Below are positions 36,565 to 46,321 of a stretch of 64,000 nucleotides of DNA, piece by piece. The position numbers were made by a program, and so were the translations under genes. The stretch is from positions 2,604,001 through 2,668,000 of the forward strand of contig NZ_CP047211.1 of assembly GCF_030408795.1 (NCBI RefSeq), in the 5' to 3' direction. This DNA comes from Corynebacterium hansenii. GTDB lineage: Bacteria > Actinomycetota > Actinomycetes > Mycobacteriales > Mycobacteriaceae. Numbering within the stretch: the first letter of the stretch is position 1; each line of letters begins with the position of its first letter. Under the pieces are notes generated by a model. That model saw nothing but the letters and a program-made list of their open reading frames with translations, was not told where the DNA came from and made no database searches.

Positions 36565-37404
36565 GTGAGCATTTCTCGCCCGGTCAAACGCATTTCCGCC
36601 GCCGTCGGCGCCGTCGCGCTGCTGGCCGTCGGCGCCGATTTCGGTTTGGCCATCCACGCGGAACGCAACCTGGCCAACCGGATCCGCCAGGAAATGAACC
36701 TGCCCGCGGACCCCTACGTCAGCCTGGGCGGCGCGGCCTACGCCTCCTCCTTCTTCACCGGCAAGTGGAGCTCAATCCAGGTGCGCGCCCGCGACCTGGA
36801 GATCGAGGGCTTCGGCCTGGTGTCCGTCGAGTCCGGCGCGGTCGACGTCGAAGTGCCCAAATCCTCGGTGTGGACGGGCGACTTCGCCGACGGCTTCACC
36901 AAGCGCTACCACACGAAACTGCAGCTCGATGGCCTGTCGCTGGGCCGGCAGTTCGGCTTCACGGACCTGGCCATCCAGAACCTCGAGGACGTCTCCCCGG
37001 CCGGCGGCTGGGAGACCGAGGCGATTTTCAAGGCCACGCCGAAGGGCTGGTCGGCGCCGGCGGAGGTCGCCGTCAAGCTCCGCATCGTCCGCGGCGACGC
37101 GCATTTCACGCCGATCGAGGTCATCTCGGGGCCGGAGGGCCCCGACTCGGACAAGGTGGTGAAGGGCCGCGAGCTTTCCGACGACGCCAAGGCGGCGATC
37201 ATGCCCGCCTTCGAACTGGAATTGACCGGCGCGGAGCTGCCGCTGCGGCAGCGGCCCACCCGCATCTTCGTGTCCGGCGGGTCCATCTTCATCGAGGGCG
37301 ACGAGCTGTACCGCACCGTGTCCCCCGAGGATTTCCTGCCGGTGGCCACGCCCGACCCCGAACTCGGCGGGGAGACCGACCGCGGCGGCCGCCCTTCGCA
37401 GTAG
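36565..37404 (+). CDS. lmeA: LmeA-type phospholipid-binding protein (DUF2993)
   Basis: A 279-residue envelope protein of the DUF2993 family; mycobacterial LmeA binds phospholipids and is needed for lipomannan mannan elongation. An N-terminal membrane/signal segment (about 10-30) precedes two DUF2993 halves, with the family pattern SFFTGKWSSIQVRARDL and LRQRPTRIFVSGGSIFIEGD. TACTAAT lies just upstream of the GTG at 36565, suggesting a leaderless transcript. Divergent from the GlnR-type regulator, the same arrangement as Rv0817c/Rv0818 in M. tuberculosis. Confidence 0.83.
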   Translation: MSISRPVKRISAAVGAVALLAVGADFGLAIHAERNLANRIRQEMNLPADPYVSLGGAAYASSFFTGKWSSIQVRARDLEIEGFGLVSVESGAVDVEVPKSSVWTGDFADGFTKRYHTKLQLDGLSLGRQFGFTDLAIQNLEDVSPAGGWETEAIFKATPKGWSAPAEVAVKLRIVRGDAHFTPIEVISGPEGPDSDKVVKGRELSDDAKAAIMPAFELELTGAELPLRQRPTRIFVSGGSIFIEGDELYRTVSPEDFLPVATPDPELGGETDRGGRPSQ

Positions 37405-37414
37405 TCTCGGGGGC

Positions 37415-38065
37415 ATGGACGACACCAACGAGAACACGGGCGACGTTCCCCGCCGCCTCGACGGCAACGAGGCGATCGACCGCGCCGCGCAGCAGTCGGA
37501 AACCACCGGCGGGCGCAACATCGCGGACCTCCCGGGCCTGCCGATCGCGGAGGACACCGCGAACCTGCGCCACGGCCCCAACCTGCACGACGGCCTGCTG
37601 GCCCTGCTGCCGCTGGTCGGCGTGTGGCGCGGCGAGGGCCAGGCGGACACCGTGGTCGACGGCCAGTACCGCTTCGGCCAGCAGATCATCTTCAGCCACG
37701 ACGGCGAGAACTACCTCAGCTACGAGTCGCGGTTCTGGAAGATCGACGACGACGACAACGTCATCGGCCCCGACCTGCGCGAGACCGGTTTCTGGCGCAT
37801 CAACGAGGACGACGAGATCGAGTTCCTGTGCACCCACTCGACCGGCGTGGTGGAGATCTACTACGGCAAGCCGGTCACCGAGCGCGCGTGGGAGGTGCAG
37901 GCCGCCTCGACCATGGTCACCGCCACCGGCCCGGCGTCGCTGGGCCCGGGCAAGCGCCTGTACGGCCTGATGCCGAACAACGACCTCGGGTGGGTCGACG
38001 AGCGCCTGCGCGGCGACGACTTCTTCCCCCGCATGTCCGCCCAGCTGAAGCGCTGGGCCGGATAG
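37415..38065 (+). CDS. nitrobindin-like / FABP-family beta-barrel protein
   Basis: A 216-residue protein of the bacterial fatty-acid-binding-like (nitrobindin, THAP4-like) family. The GVWRGEG motif (about 68-74), the FGQQIIFSHDGENYLSYESR strand pair and ETGFWRINEDDEIE are typical; nitrobindins bind haem through a C-terminal His, which is not clearly visible here, so ligand and role stay open. It starts 10 bp after lmeA and is probably co-transcribed. The N-terminal 55 residues are Asp/Asn-rich and variable. Confidence 0.83.
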   Translation: MDDTNENTGDVPRRLDGNEAIDRAAQQSETTGGRNIADLPGLPIAEDTANLRHGPNLHDGLLALLPLVGVWRGEGQADTVVDGQYRFGQQIIFSHDGENYLSYESRFWKIDDDDNVIGPDLRETGFWRINEDDEIEFLCTHSTGVVEIYYGKPVTERAWEVQAASTMVTATGPASLGPGKRLYGLMPNNDLGWVDERLRGDDFFPRMSAQLKRWAG

Positions 38066-38068
38066 CGG

Positions 38069-38950
38069 TCAGCGCGCGAGCGCTTCCTCGCAGAGCTCCC
38101 TGAACTCGGCTTCCGCTGCGGCGCCGGGCGAGGGGAGCTCTTCGCCGTCCAGGGAGGTCACGCGCACCGCGATGCGCACGGAGGACACCAGCCACACGGC
38201 GTCGGCGGTGCGCAGGTCCTCGGGCGTGAGCTGCGCGGGCACGCACTCCCAGCCCCGTTCGGCGGCGAGGTCGAACAGCGCGGCCTGGGTGGTGCCGGGC
38301 AGGACGCCCTCGCCCGGGTTGGGGGTGAGCAGCCGGCGGCCGCGCACCAGGACGAGCGTCGAGGTCGGCCCCTCGAGCAGGTTGCCCTCGGCGGAGGTGA
38401 AGATGACGTCGTCGAACCCGTGCTCCTTCGCGTGGCGCAGGGCCGCCATGTTCGCGGCGTAGGACAGCGTCTTGGCGCCGATCAGCGCCCACGGCGCGCG
38501 GTTGCCCAGGTCGAGTTCGAAGCCGCGCTCGGCGAGCATGGCGCGGACGCCGCGCTCGCGGGCCTCGCCGCCGGTGGCCGGGGTGATCATGATGTAGCCG
38601 GTCGGCCGGCCGGTCGATTCGCGGCCGCGGGAGTAGACCCACCGCATCGCGGCGTCGCGGCCCGGGGCGGCGGCGTTCCATTCGCCGACGGCCAGGCGCG
38701 ACGCCTCGCGCCACCGGCCCAGGTCCGGGGCGGGCAGCTGCAGCATGTCGGCGGAGGACAGGAAGCGGTTCTCGTGCCGGGCGACGTTGCAGGCGTGTCC
38801 GTCCCTGACCAGCAGCGTTTCGAAGACCCCGTCGCCGCGCACGGCGCCGAGGTCATCCGGGTAGAGGAAGGGAGAGGACGCGTCGGCGACGCGCGGGGCG
38901 CCCTCCGAGAGGACGTCGACGAGGATGATGTCGGGATGCGGGGCCGTCAT
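38069..38950 (-). CDS. pabC: class IV aminotransferase, probably aminodeoxychorismate lyase
   Basis: PLP fold-type IV enzyme; by closest pattern 4-amino-4-deoxychorismate lyase of folate synthesis. The 293-residue protein has GAVRGDGVFETLLVRDG (about 37-53), RHENRFLSSADML, the PLP-Lys in GAKTLSYAANMAAL (about 158), DDVIFTSAEGNLLEGPTSTL and LPGTTQAAL. Branched-chain aminotransferases share these motifs but are longer. The ATG at 38950 has AAGCTAT about 8 nt upstream and looks leaderless. Divergent from ygfZ. The upstream in-frame region would overlap that promoter, so the longer start was not used. Confidence 0.85.
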   Translation of the reverse strand: MTAPHPDIILVDVLSEGAPRVADASSPFLYPDDLGAVRGDGVFETLLVRDGHACNVARHENRFLSSADMLQLPAPDLGRWREASRLAVGEWNAAAPGRDAAMRWVYSRGRESTGRPTGYIMITPATGGEARERGVRAMLAERGFELDLGNRAPWALIGAKTLSYAANMAALRHAKEHGFDDVIFTSAEGNLLEGPTSTLVLVRGRRLLTPNPGEGVLPGTTQAALFDLAAERGWECVPAQLTPEDLRTADAVWLVSSVRIAVRVTSLDGEELPSPGAAAEAEFRELCEEALAR

Positions 38951-38984
38951 GCCCCATAGCTTATTCGCCGGGGGTCGCGTTACC

Positions 38985-40097
38985 ATGGCGGGCGTGACCT
39001 TCGATGAGTTCAGTCCGATCGTCCATCACGTTCCCGGGGCGGTCGCCGTCCCGGAGGGCGATCCCGGCGGGCGGGCGGGCGTCGCGTGGCATTACGGCTC
39101 GCCCCTGGTCGAACAGCGGGCGATCGCCGGAGCGGCGGCGCTCGTGGATCGTTCCCACCGCCGGGTGCTGCGGATTTCCGGCCCGGATCGGCTGGACTGG
39201 CTGAACACCCTCTTCTCCCAGAAGCTCGACGATGCGCCCGCCGGCTACGCGGCGGAGGCCCTCGACCTGGATCCCCAGGGCCGCGTGCTCCATCACATGG
39301 GCGTGGCGGTGCTCGGCGATTCGGTGCTTCTCGACGTCTCGCCGCTCGGCGCGGAGTCGCTGCACCGTTTCCTGACCATGATGATCTTCCGCTCCGACGT
39401 CGTCGTCGAGCACGCGGACCTGGCCATCCTCTCGGTCGTCGGCCCCGATGCCGGCGACGTGCTCGCGGCGGCCGATCTGCCCGATCCCGGGGCAGGCGCG
39501 GTGGCCGTCGCGGGCGACGGGACCCCGGTGCGCGGCGCCGAGTGGCCGGCGTCCGGTGCCCGGGACGTGTTCGTCCCCCGCGATGGCCTGGTGGGCGCAT
39601 GGGACCGCCTCGCCGCCGCCGGCGCGAAGCCGACGGGGCTGATGGCGTGGGAGGCGGAGCGCGTGACGTCGCTGCGCCCCGAACCGGGCCTGGACATCGA
39701 CGAGAAGATGATCCCCCACGAGTCGCCGGCGTGGATCGGCCTCGCCGTCCACCTGGACAAGGGCTGCTACCGGGGCCAGGAAACCGTCTCGCGCGTCCAC
39801 AACCTCGGTCGCCCGCCCCGCACGCTCGTGCTGCTGCACGTCGACGGGTCGGATTCGGAGCTGCCCGAACCCGGCGACCCGGTGGTGGCGGGCAAGCGGA
39901 CCGTCGGCCGCGTGGGCACCGTCGTGGAGCACCACGAATACGGGCCGATCGCGTTGGCCCTGGTCAAGCGTTCCTCCCAGGAAGGCGTCGAGCTCACGGC
40001 CCGCGGCGTCGCGGTCGCCGTGGATCCCGCCACGGTGGACAGGGATGAATCGGTGCGCCCGGGGCGGGCCGCCGTCGACAAGCTCCGGGGGCGCTGA
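38985..40097 (+). CDS. ygfZ: folate-binding protein YgfZ (GcvT-related)
   Basis: Tetrahydrofolate-dependent protein that helps build or repair iron-sulfur clusters. The 370-residue protein has the GcvT-like N-terminal folate domain (LIDRS-type LVDRSHRRVLRISGPDRLDWL) and the diagnostic YgfZ signature DKGCYRGQETVSRV (about 262-275) with its conserved Cys. An in-frame GTG at 38994 (VTFDEF) would be leaderless with TTACCAT 7 nt upstream and is an equally good start. Divergent from pabC by 34 bp, so the two promoters overlap. Confidence 0.9.
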   Translation: MAGVTFDEFSPIVHHVPGAVAVPEGDPGGRAGVAWHYGSPLVEQRAIAGAAALVDRSHRRVLRISGPDRLDWLNTLFSQKLDDAPAGYAAEALDLDPQGRVLHHMGVAVLGDSVLLDVSPLGAESLHRFLTMMIFRSDVVVEHADLAILSVVGPDAGDVLAAADLPDPGAGAVAVAGDGTPVRGAEWPASGARDVFVPRDGLVGAWDRLAAAGAKPTGLMAWEAERVTSLRPEPGLDIDEKMIPHESPAWIGLAVHLDKGCYRGQETVSRVHNLGRPPRTLVLLHVDGSDSELPEPGDPVVAGKRTVGRVGTVVEHHEYGPIALALVKRSSQEGVELTARGVAVAVDPATVDRDESVRPGRAAVDKLRGR

Positions 40098-40316
40098 GAC
40101 CGCGACACGTGCGAAAATTCCTCTTGCTCAACTAAAGCGCAGGTCACGTACCTGAATCGCCCCCGTGGGCGACCCGCGTGGCGCGGCATGTCGGGTGGGC
40201 GTCAACGTCGCGTCGGCAGATGGGCTATGGTGTCACTCAGGAATTGACGCATTAGATGATGGAGGGGCGGCCGAATCCCCGTGCCGCGCCCCGGACCTAA
40301 ACAAGGGGGTCAGGCC

Positions 40317-40493
40317 ATGGGTCGCGGCCGTGCCAAGGCAAAGCAGGCGAAGGTTGCTCGTCAGCTGAAGTACGATACTCCGGATATGGATCTGGAGCGG
40401 CTCCAGCGGGAGCTCGTGAGCAAGTCGGAAGACGACGGCGCTTACGATGACTACTCCGACTGGGAGGACTGGAACAGCGGCGACAGCCGCTGA
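40317..40493 (+). CDS. small DUF3073 protein
   Basis: A 58-residue protein with a basic N-terminus (MGRGRAKAKQAKVARQLKY) and an acidic, Tyr/Trp-containing C-terminus (DDYSDWEDWNSGDSR). This is the DUF3073 family of actinobacteria; function unknown. The start has AAGGGGG about 8 nt upstream. It stands alone between ygfZ and a strong bidirectional terminator, with about 220 bp of upstream region containing a GCTATGG -10-like element at 40225-40231. Confidence 0.88.
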   Translation: MGRGRAKAKQAKVARQLKYDTPDMDLERLQRELVSKSEDDGAYDDYSDWEDWNSGDSR

Positions 40494-40518
40494 TGCATCC
40501 TGCGTTTCATCCGTAGCG

Positions 40519-40566
40519 AAAAAGGGGGCGGGCCCCGGCCGAATCGGCCGGGCCCGCCCCCTTTTC
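40519..40566. terminator. bidirectional terminator between the DUF3073 gene and purM
   Basis: Long stem with outer arms AAAAGGGGGCGGGCC / GGCCCGCCCCCTTTTC-type complementarity and a CGGCC/GGCCG inner part; A-run and T-run on opposite sides serve both convergent genes. Confidence 0.9.
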
Positions 40567-40581
40567 GGGCGTTTGCCCCCC

Positions 40582-41652
<1,071 letters not shown>

Positions 41653-41729
41653 GTCCGCTTCTCGTCTCCCGCTCGAATGTCAGTCGATGTCGTTGGTGTG
41701 TGATCGCACGCCAGGGTATCCGGCGCCGA

Positions 41730-43289
41730 TCAGGGCTGGGTGGCCTGCATGCGCTGGACGGCCTCCGCGTTGGCGTCCCCGGCGGGCAGCCCCAGCGGGT
41801 ACGCGCCGTCGAAGCACGCCCGGCACAGTTCCTCCGGCGCCTGCTCGGAGGCCTCGGTCATGCCGTCGACGGACACGAAGCCCAGCGTGTCCGCGCCGAT
41901 GGCCGTGGCGATGCCGTCCACCAGGTCCCGCTCCGGCAGGCCGTTGGCGATGAGCTCGCCCGGCGAGGCGAAGTCGATGCCGTAGAAGCACGGCCACTTC
42001 ACCGGCGGCGACGCGATGCGCACGTGCACCTCCGCCGCCCCGGCCTCCCGCAGCATGCGGATCAGCGCCCGCTGCGTGTTGCCGCGGACGATGGAGTCGT
42101 CGACGACCACCAGGCGCTTGCCGGCGATGACCTCCTTCAGGGGGTTCAGCTTCAGCCGGATGCCCAGCTGGCGGATGGTCTGCGACGGCTGGATGAAGGT
42201 GCGGCCGACGTAGGCGTTCTTGGTCAGGCCCTGGCCAAAGGGGATGCCCGATTCCTGGGCGTAGCCCACCGCGGCGGGGGTGCCGGATTCGGGGACCGGG
42301 ATGACCAGGTCGCCCTCGGCCGGGAACTCGCGCGCCAGCTGGCGGCCGAGCTCCAGCCGCACGGCGTTGACGGAGCGGCCGCGGATCACGGAGTCGGGGC
42401 GGGCGAGGTAGACGTACTCGAAGATGCAGCCCTTGTGGGCGGCGTCGCCGTAGCGGCTGGAGCGCACGCCCGACGCGTCGATGGCCACCAGCTCGCCCGG
42501 CTCGATCTCGCGGACGAAGGAGGCGCCGACGATGTCGAGGGCGCAGGTCTCCGAGGCCACGACCCACCCGTTGGCCAGGCGGCCCAGCACCAGCGGGCGC
42601 ACTCCCTGCCGGTCGCGGGCGGCGTAGAGGGTTTCTCCGTCGGTGAAGGTCAGGCAGAACGCGCCCTCCAGGCGCGGCAGCAGGCGCAGGGCCGCCGCCT
42701 CGACGACGGTGCCGTTGTGGGCGACGTCCTCTTCGTCCCGCCGCTCCTCGGCGATGAGCCCGGTCTCGTGCGCCAGCAGGGCGCACATGATGTCGGAGTC
42801 GCTGGGCAAGTTGTCGCGGAGGTCGACGAGCCCGTGGCCCGCGGCCTCCTCCGCCAGCGCGACGTGGTTGATCAGATTGCCGTTGTGCCCCAGGGCGATG
42901 TCGGTGCCATCCGGCGCCATGCGGAACATGGGCTGGGCGTTCTCCCACGACGGCGAACCGGCCGTGGTGTACCGCGTGTGCCCCACCGCGATGTGCCCCT
43001 TGAGGGCGTCGAGCGACTGCTCGTCGAAGACCTGCGACACCAGGCCCAGGTCCTTGAAGACCAGGATCTGGTCGCCGTCGCCCACCGCGATGCCGGCGGC
43101 TTCCTGGCCGCGGTGCTGCAGGGCGAACAGCCCGTAGTAGGTGAGCTTGGAGACGTCTTCGCCGGGCGCCCAGACGCCGAACACCCCGCACTCTTCGCGG
43201 GGCGGCTGCTCCCCGTGATCGTCGAACGGGGAGGCGGGTGACTGGGTTGACGCCGGGACGGGGGAACCGTAGTTCAGGGGATCGGCCAC
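41730..43289 (-). CDS. purF: amidophosphoribosyltransferase
   Basis: First committed step of purine synthesis: PRPP plus glutamine to phosphoribosylamine. The 519-residue protein has a 33-residue N-terminal propeptide ending before the catalytic Cys34 (REECGVFGVW), the glutaminase domain (LQHRGQEAAGIAV, GHTRYTT, NGNLINH) and the PRTase domain with VVVDDSIVRGNTQRALIRML and the PRPP loop. The GTG at 43289 has TATCCT about 8 nt upstream and no Shine-Dalgarno, so it is probably leaderless. A propeptide is normal for the B. subtilis-type enzyme, which also carries an iron-sulfur cluster. Confidence 0.97.
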   Translation of the reverse strand: MADPLNYGSPVPASTQSPASPFDDHGEQPPREECGVFGVWAPGEDVSKLTYYGLFALQHRGQEAAGIAVGDGDQILVFKDLGLVSQVFDEQSLDALKGHIAVGHTRYTTAGSPSWENAQPMFRMAPDGTDIALGHNGNLINHVALAEEAAGHGLVDLRDNLPSDSDIMCALLAHETGLIAEERRDEEDVAHNGTVVEAAALRLLPRLEGAFCLTFTDGETLYAARDRQGVRPLVLGRLANGWVVASETCALDIVGASFVREIEPGELVAIDASGVRSSRYGDAAHKGCIFEYVYLARPDSVIRGRSVNAVRLELGRQLAREFPAEGDLVIPVPESGTPAAVGYAQESGIPFGQGLTKNAYVGRTFIQPSQTIRQLGIRLKLNPLKEVIAGKRLVVVDDSIVRGNTQRALIRMLREAGAAEVHVRIASPPVKWPCFYGIDFASPGELIANGLPERDLVDGIATAIGADTLGFVSVDGMTEASEQAPEELCRACFDGAYPLGLPAGDANAEAVQRMQATQP

Positions 43290-43342
43290 GCCGACAAGGA
43301 TAGTCGGGCCGCCGGGGCGCAGACCAAACCGGTCGCCGCCCC

Positions 43343-43750
43343 TCACCCCAACCGGCACACGGGAAGATGCCCGGAAAGCTCCCCCGCGCGGGTGCCCGAC
43401 ACCTCCATCGACTCGCCCGGCTCCTCCCCCGCGCGTTCCCGGGCCTCGTCGAAGCCGACCAGGCCAAGCGCCATCCGCAGCCACGTCCGCGGCGTCACCT
43501 CCACGACGTTGGGCGGCGTGCCGCGCGTGTGCCTCGGCCCCTCGATGCACTGGACGGCCGCGAACGGGGGCACGCGGAGTTCGACGCTGTGGCCGGGCGC
43601 CTCCTGGGCGAGCATCCGCGCCGACAGCCGGACGGCCCTGGCCAATTCGGCGCGGCCGGGCCGGGGGGACGACGGGCCGTCGTCAAGCAGCCAGGCCTCC
43701 ACCGAGGCCATGGCCTCCCTCAATTCCACGGGATCGACCTTCTTCGCCAT
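43343..43750 (-). CDS. sterol-carrier-like protein, function unknown
   Basis: A 135-residue protein of the corynebacterial sterol carrier (SCP-2-like) family: VELRVPPFAAVQCIEGPRHTRGTPPNVVEVTPRTWLRMALGLV in parts shows a strand-turn-strand (VELRVPPFAAVQC), GTPPNVVEV and PRTWLRMALG. No membrane segment. The ATG at 43750 has AATAATG 7 nt upstream, so it is probably leaderless. It shares a 22-bp divergent promoter region with the thioesterase gene. Dispersed 11-mer at 43678 encodes LLDDG. Confidence 0.75.
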   Translation of the reverse strand: MAKKVDPVELREAMASVEAWLLDDGPSSPRPGRAELARAVRLSARMLAQEAPGHSVELRVPPFAAVQCIEGPRHTRGTPPNVVEVTPRTWLRMALGLVGFDEARERAGEEPGESMEVSGTRAGELSGHLPVCRLG

Positions 43751-43772
43751 GCCCCGCATTATTGTTGACGGC
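43751..43772. promoter_or_regulatory. 22-bp divergent promoter of two leaderless genes
   Basis: The only 22 bp between two divergent start codons contain CATTATTG; it reads as a -10 on the plus strand (about 8 nt before ATG 43773) and as CAATAATG on the minus strand (about 7 nt before ATG 43750). Any -35 contacts would lie inside the opposite gene. Confidence 0.6.
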
Positions 43773-44741
43773 ATGCCTTCGCCTTCGGTGACCCTCCGCT
43801 TCCTCGCCGCGCCCACGGACGTGCTCATGGCCGGCTCCAACAGCGTCCACGGCGGCCGCGTGCTGCAGTGGATCGACAAGGCGGCCTACGCCTGCGCGAC
43901 CGGCTGGTCCGGCGAGTACTGCGTGACCGCCTACTTCGGCCACATCCACTTCGACCGGCCGATCCCGTCGGGCCACATGGTCGAGGTCCGCTCCAAGATC
44001 GCGTACACGGGCCGCACGTCGATGCACATCGTCAACGAGGTCCTCTCCCGCGACCCTCGCGAGGGCGAGTTCACCCGCGCCGCCGACTGCCTGGTCATCT
44101 TCGTGGCCATGGACGAGAACGGGAAGCCCACCCCGGTGCCGCCGTGGGAGCCCCAGACCGACGAGGAGAAGCGCGCGAAGGACGCCGCCATTTCCCGTTT
44201 CGACCTGCGCCGCGACATCGAGGCCGCCATGCGCGCCCAGACGTACACCGCCGATTCCTCGGCCCCGGAGCTGGTCACGCGCTTCCTGGCCAAGCCGACC
44301 GACGTCAACTGGGGCGGCAACGTCCACGGCGGCACGGCGATGGAGTGGATCGACGAAGCCGCGTCGGCGTGCTCCATGAACTGGGCCGGCCGCCAGACCA
44401 TCGCGGTGTACGCGGGCGGCGTGCGGTTCTACAAGCCCATCCACATCGGCGATCTGGTCGAGGTCCGCGCGCGGATCCTGCGCACCGGCACGACGTCGAT
44501 GCACATGAGCGTCCACGTCCATTCGGGCGAGCCGCGCAAGGGCCGCGGCGGCCTGCAGCTGGCGCTGCATTCGTCGATGACGTACGTGGCCATCGACGAC
44601 GACTTCAAGCCGCAGCCGGTCCCCCATTTCCAGCCGACCACGGACGAGGACAAGCGCCTGCACGCCCACGACCTGTCGCTGAAGGAACTGCGCGACGCCT
44701 ACCAGCCGCTGCCGCTGGTGGGGCCCCTGGGCCGGGTCTGA
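43773..44741 (+). CDS. double-hotdog acyl-CoA thioesterase
   Basis: Hydrolyses acyl-CoA to free acid and CoA. The 322-residue protein is two fused hotdog domains of the YciA/BACH type: SVHGGRVLQWIDKAAYAC (first, about 26-43) and NVHGGTAMEWIDEAASACS (second, about 189-207), each followed by GRTSMHIVNEV / GTTSMHMSVHVHSG. The G-G-x-x-(L/M)-x-W-(I/M)-D motif with active-site Asp is present in both. The N-terminus starts cleanly at MPSPSVTLRFLA. Substrate chain length cannot be told. The DUF998 gene follows after 1 bp. Confidence 0.92.
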   Translation: MPSPSVTLRFLAAPTDVLMAGSNSVHGGRVLQWIDKAAYACATGWSGEYCVTAYFGHIHFDRPIPSGHMVEVRSKIAYTGRTSMHIVNEVLSRDPREGEFTRAADCLVIFVAMDENGKPTPVPPWEPQTDEEKRAKDAAISRFDLRRDIEAAMRAQTYTADSSAPELVTRFLAKPTDVNWGGNVHGGTAMEWIDEAASACSMNWAGRQTIAVYAGGVRFYKPIHIGDLVEVRARILRTGTTSMHMSVHVHSGEPRKGRGGLQLALHSSMTYVAIDDDFKPQPVPHFQPTTDEDKRLHAHDLSLKELRDAYQPLPLVGPLGRV

Positions 44742-44742
44742 G

Positions 44743-45417
44743 GTGTCCCCTTCTCGCTTGACGACGGCCCGCGTCTCCCTCATCGCCCTCGCCGCCGTGG
44801 TGGCCGTGATCTATTCGGGGTGGATGATGGAGGCGTTCCTGCCCAACGGGGTGGATCCGCTGATGTCCTTCGCGTCGGAGCTGGCCGCGCGCACGGAGCC
44901 CCACGGTGACCTGTTCGCGCGCCTGGACACCGTGTCGGGGACGCTCCTGGTGGTTTTGGGTGCCCTGTCCGCGGCGCTGACGTGGCGCGGCGGGGTGACG
45001 TGGGGATCGGCGGCGGTTCCGGCCGGTTTCTGGGTGTGGGGTGCCGCTACCATCGCCGACTCGATTTTCCGCATGCCCACCGTGACCACCGTCGGCCCCG
45101 GCGCCTCGGCGACGTTGACGGATGCCGAGAAGACGGACGTGCTCGTCCATTCGATCTGCTCGTCGACTGCGGCGGTGGGGATGGCGCTGGTGGGCGTCGG
45201 GCTGTGGCTGCTGGGCCGCCGCGTGCTGGCCGGGGTGTTCCTGGCGTTGCTGGCGGCGGTGGCGGTGACGTCCGGGCTCAACGAGTTCGGCGGGCCGAAC
45301 CTGTGGCTGGGCCTGTGGCAGCGTCTGTCGCTGGCCGTGGGGGTGGTGGCCATCGTGTCGGTGGCCCGGGCGATTTCGGCCGCTGCGGCGGTTACAGCTC
45401 GTCGAGAAGCTTCCTGA
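44743..45417 (+). CDS. DUF998 family integral membrane protein
   Basis: A 224-residue membrane protein with about six hydrophobic segments (13-33, 63-83, 91-106, 134-152, 158-175, 195-215) and the DUF998 pattern in which a Ser/Glu-rich first loop (MSFASELAARTEPHG) and the HSICSST segment (about 130) are conserved. Function unknown. The GTG at 44743 directly follows the thioesterase stop, and its start overlaps a dispersed 11-mer (44756, encoding RLTTA). Its 3' end overlaps arsC tail-to-tail by 26 bp. Confidence 0.83.
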   Translation: MSPSRLTTARVSLIALAAVVAVIYSGWMMEAFLPNGVDPLMSFASELAARTEPHGDLFARLDTVSGTLLVVLGALSAALTWRGGVTWGSAAVPAGFWVWGAATIADSIFRMPTVTTVGPGASATLTDAEKTDVLVHSICSSTAAVGMALVGVGLWLLGRRVLAGVFLALLAAVAVTSGLNEFGGPNLWLGLWQRLSLAVGVVAIVSVARAISAAAAVTARREAS

Positions 45418-45808
45418 CCCGCCCGTCGATCTCGTCGCGGATGAGGTCCATCCGTTCCTCGCCCTCGATGCCGCGGCGGCTGGGTTCGTCGACTTCCCAG
45501 CGTTCGACGGTGGTTTTCATGCCGTCGTGGACGGGGATTTCGGCGCCGCCGACGACGATGACCCGGTCGGCCGCGCGCATTGCGTCGGCGTCGATGGCCT
45601 TCGGGTTGCCGCAGGTCATGTCGGCCCCGATCTTCGACAGCGACGCCGCCGAGCCCTCGTTGATCGCGTCGCCCGGCGTGACGCCCGCCGAGATCACGTC
45701 GATGTCGCGGCCGGCTTCGTCGGCGCGCAGGCGCATGATGGCCTCCGCCATCTGGGACTTTCCGCTGTTCGTGTTGCAGAGGAAGTAGACCGTGGGCTTG
45801 TCGGGCAT
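45392..45808 (-). CDS. arsC: mycothiol-dependent arsenate reductase / LMW phosphatase-like protein
   Basis: Probably reduces arsenate using mycothiol and mycoredoxin. The 138-residue protein has the P-loop LCNTNSGKSQMAEAIMR (Cys11-X5-Lys17-Ser18), GADMTCGNPKAID, DRVIVVGGAEI and ERWEVDEPSRRGIEGEERM. C-X5-K rather than C-X5-R, and the single nucleophilic Cys near the N-terminus, match my recollection of the C. glutamicum ArsC1/ArsC2 enzymes; ordinary tyrosine phosphatases have Arg. No ars operon (arsB, arsR) is adjacent, so the role could be another thiol-phosphatase task. ATG 45808 has CGGAGCG upstream. Confidence 0.82.
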   Translation of the reverse strand: MPDKPTVYFLCNTNSGKSQMAEAIMRLRADEAGRDIDVISAGVTPGDAINEGSAASLSKIGADMTCGNPKAIDADAMRAADRVIVVGGAEIPVHDGMKTTVERWEVDEPSRRGIEGEERMDLIRDEIDGRVRKLLDEL

Positions 45809-46051
45809 CGTCGCTCCGTTCGTCGGGGGTGTGGGCTGCGGCGCCTGTGCGTGCTGCGCCCAGGGTACGCGCGGGGGCTGGCTTTGCGACGGGCCGGCGT
45901 GGGAGGCGAGGGGCGCGGTGCGCGACGTGGCCGTGGCGTGCAGCCGCCCTCACGTCGCGAAGCCATCGCGATGCGATCGGCGTGCTCCTGCGGTGCCGTC
46001 CTGAGCCGCCACCATTTCGATGTGAGCCCCCGCCCCGTGGACGACCGCATT

Positions 46052-46212
46052 CCCGCGCGGACGACGCCAACCCGCGTGGCCCGCAACGCCGTCCAGCCAT
46101 TCAGGCGGGCGGCCGAAACCCCGCCAAAGAGGCAAGCGCACTTGACCCGCAGCGCCCGCGACCCTGCGCGGACGACGTGCACCCACATGGCCCCAGCGCC
46201 CTCCAGCCACCC
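46052..46212. repeat. degenerate 50-bp direct repeat
   Basis: Copies at 46052-46101 and 46162-46212 share GCGCGGACGACG, an ACCCGCGTGGCCC/ACCCACATGGCCC block and GTCCAGCCA/CTCCAGCCA, about 75 % identical by eye and 110 bp apart. Non-coding, upstream of the HNH cassette. Confidence 0.55.
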
Positions 46213-46321
46213 TTTAGTCGCCGATACGTGCGAGCCGCTCGAGCGCCACCCCGCGTGGTGCGAAAGTGCCCCATGGTGCGAAAAGAAGCGAAACCGTGAC
46301 GCAATGTTCGAGCAATATCGG

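Noticed and set aside
39010..39600. Arg/Pro-rich frames antisense to ygfZ
   Set aside because: Shadows of a gene with a clear YgfZ signature.
41653..41729. GlxR site between purF and purM (GTGTGATCGCACG)
   Set aside because: Half-sites are shortened and the 6-bp spacer is not kept.
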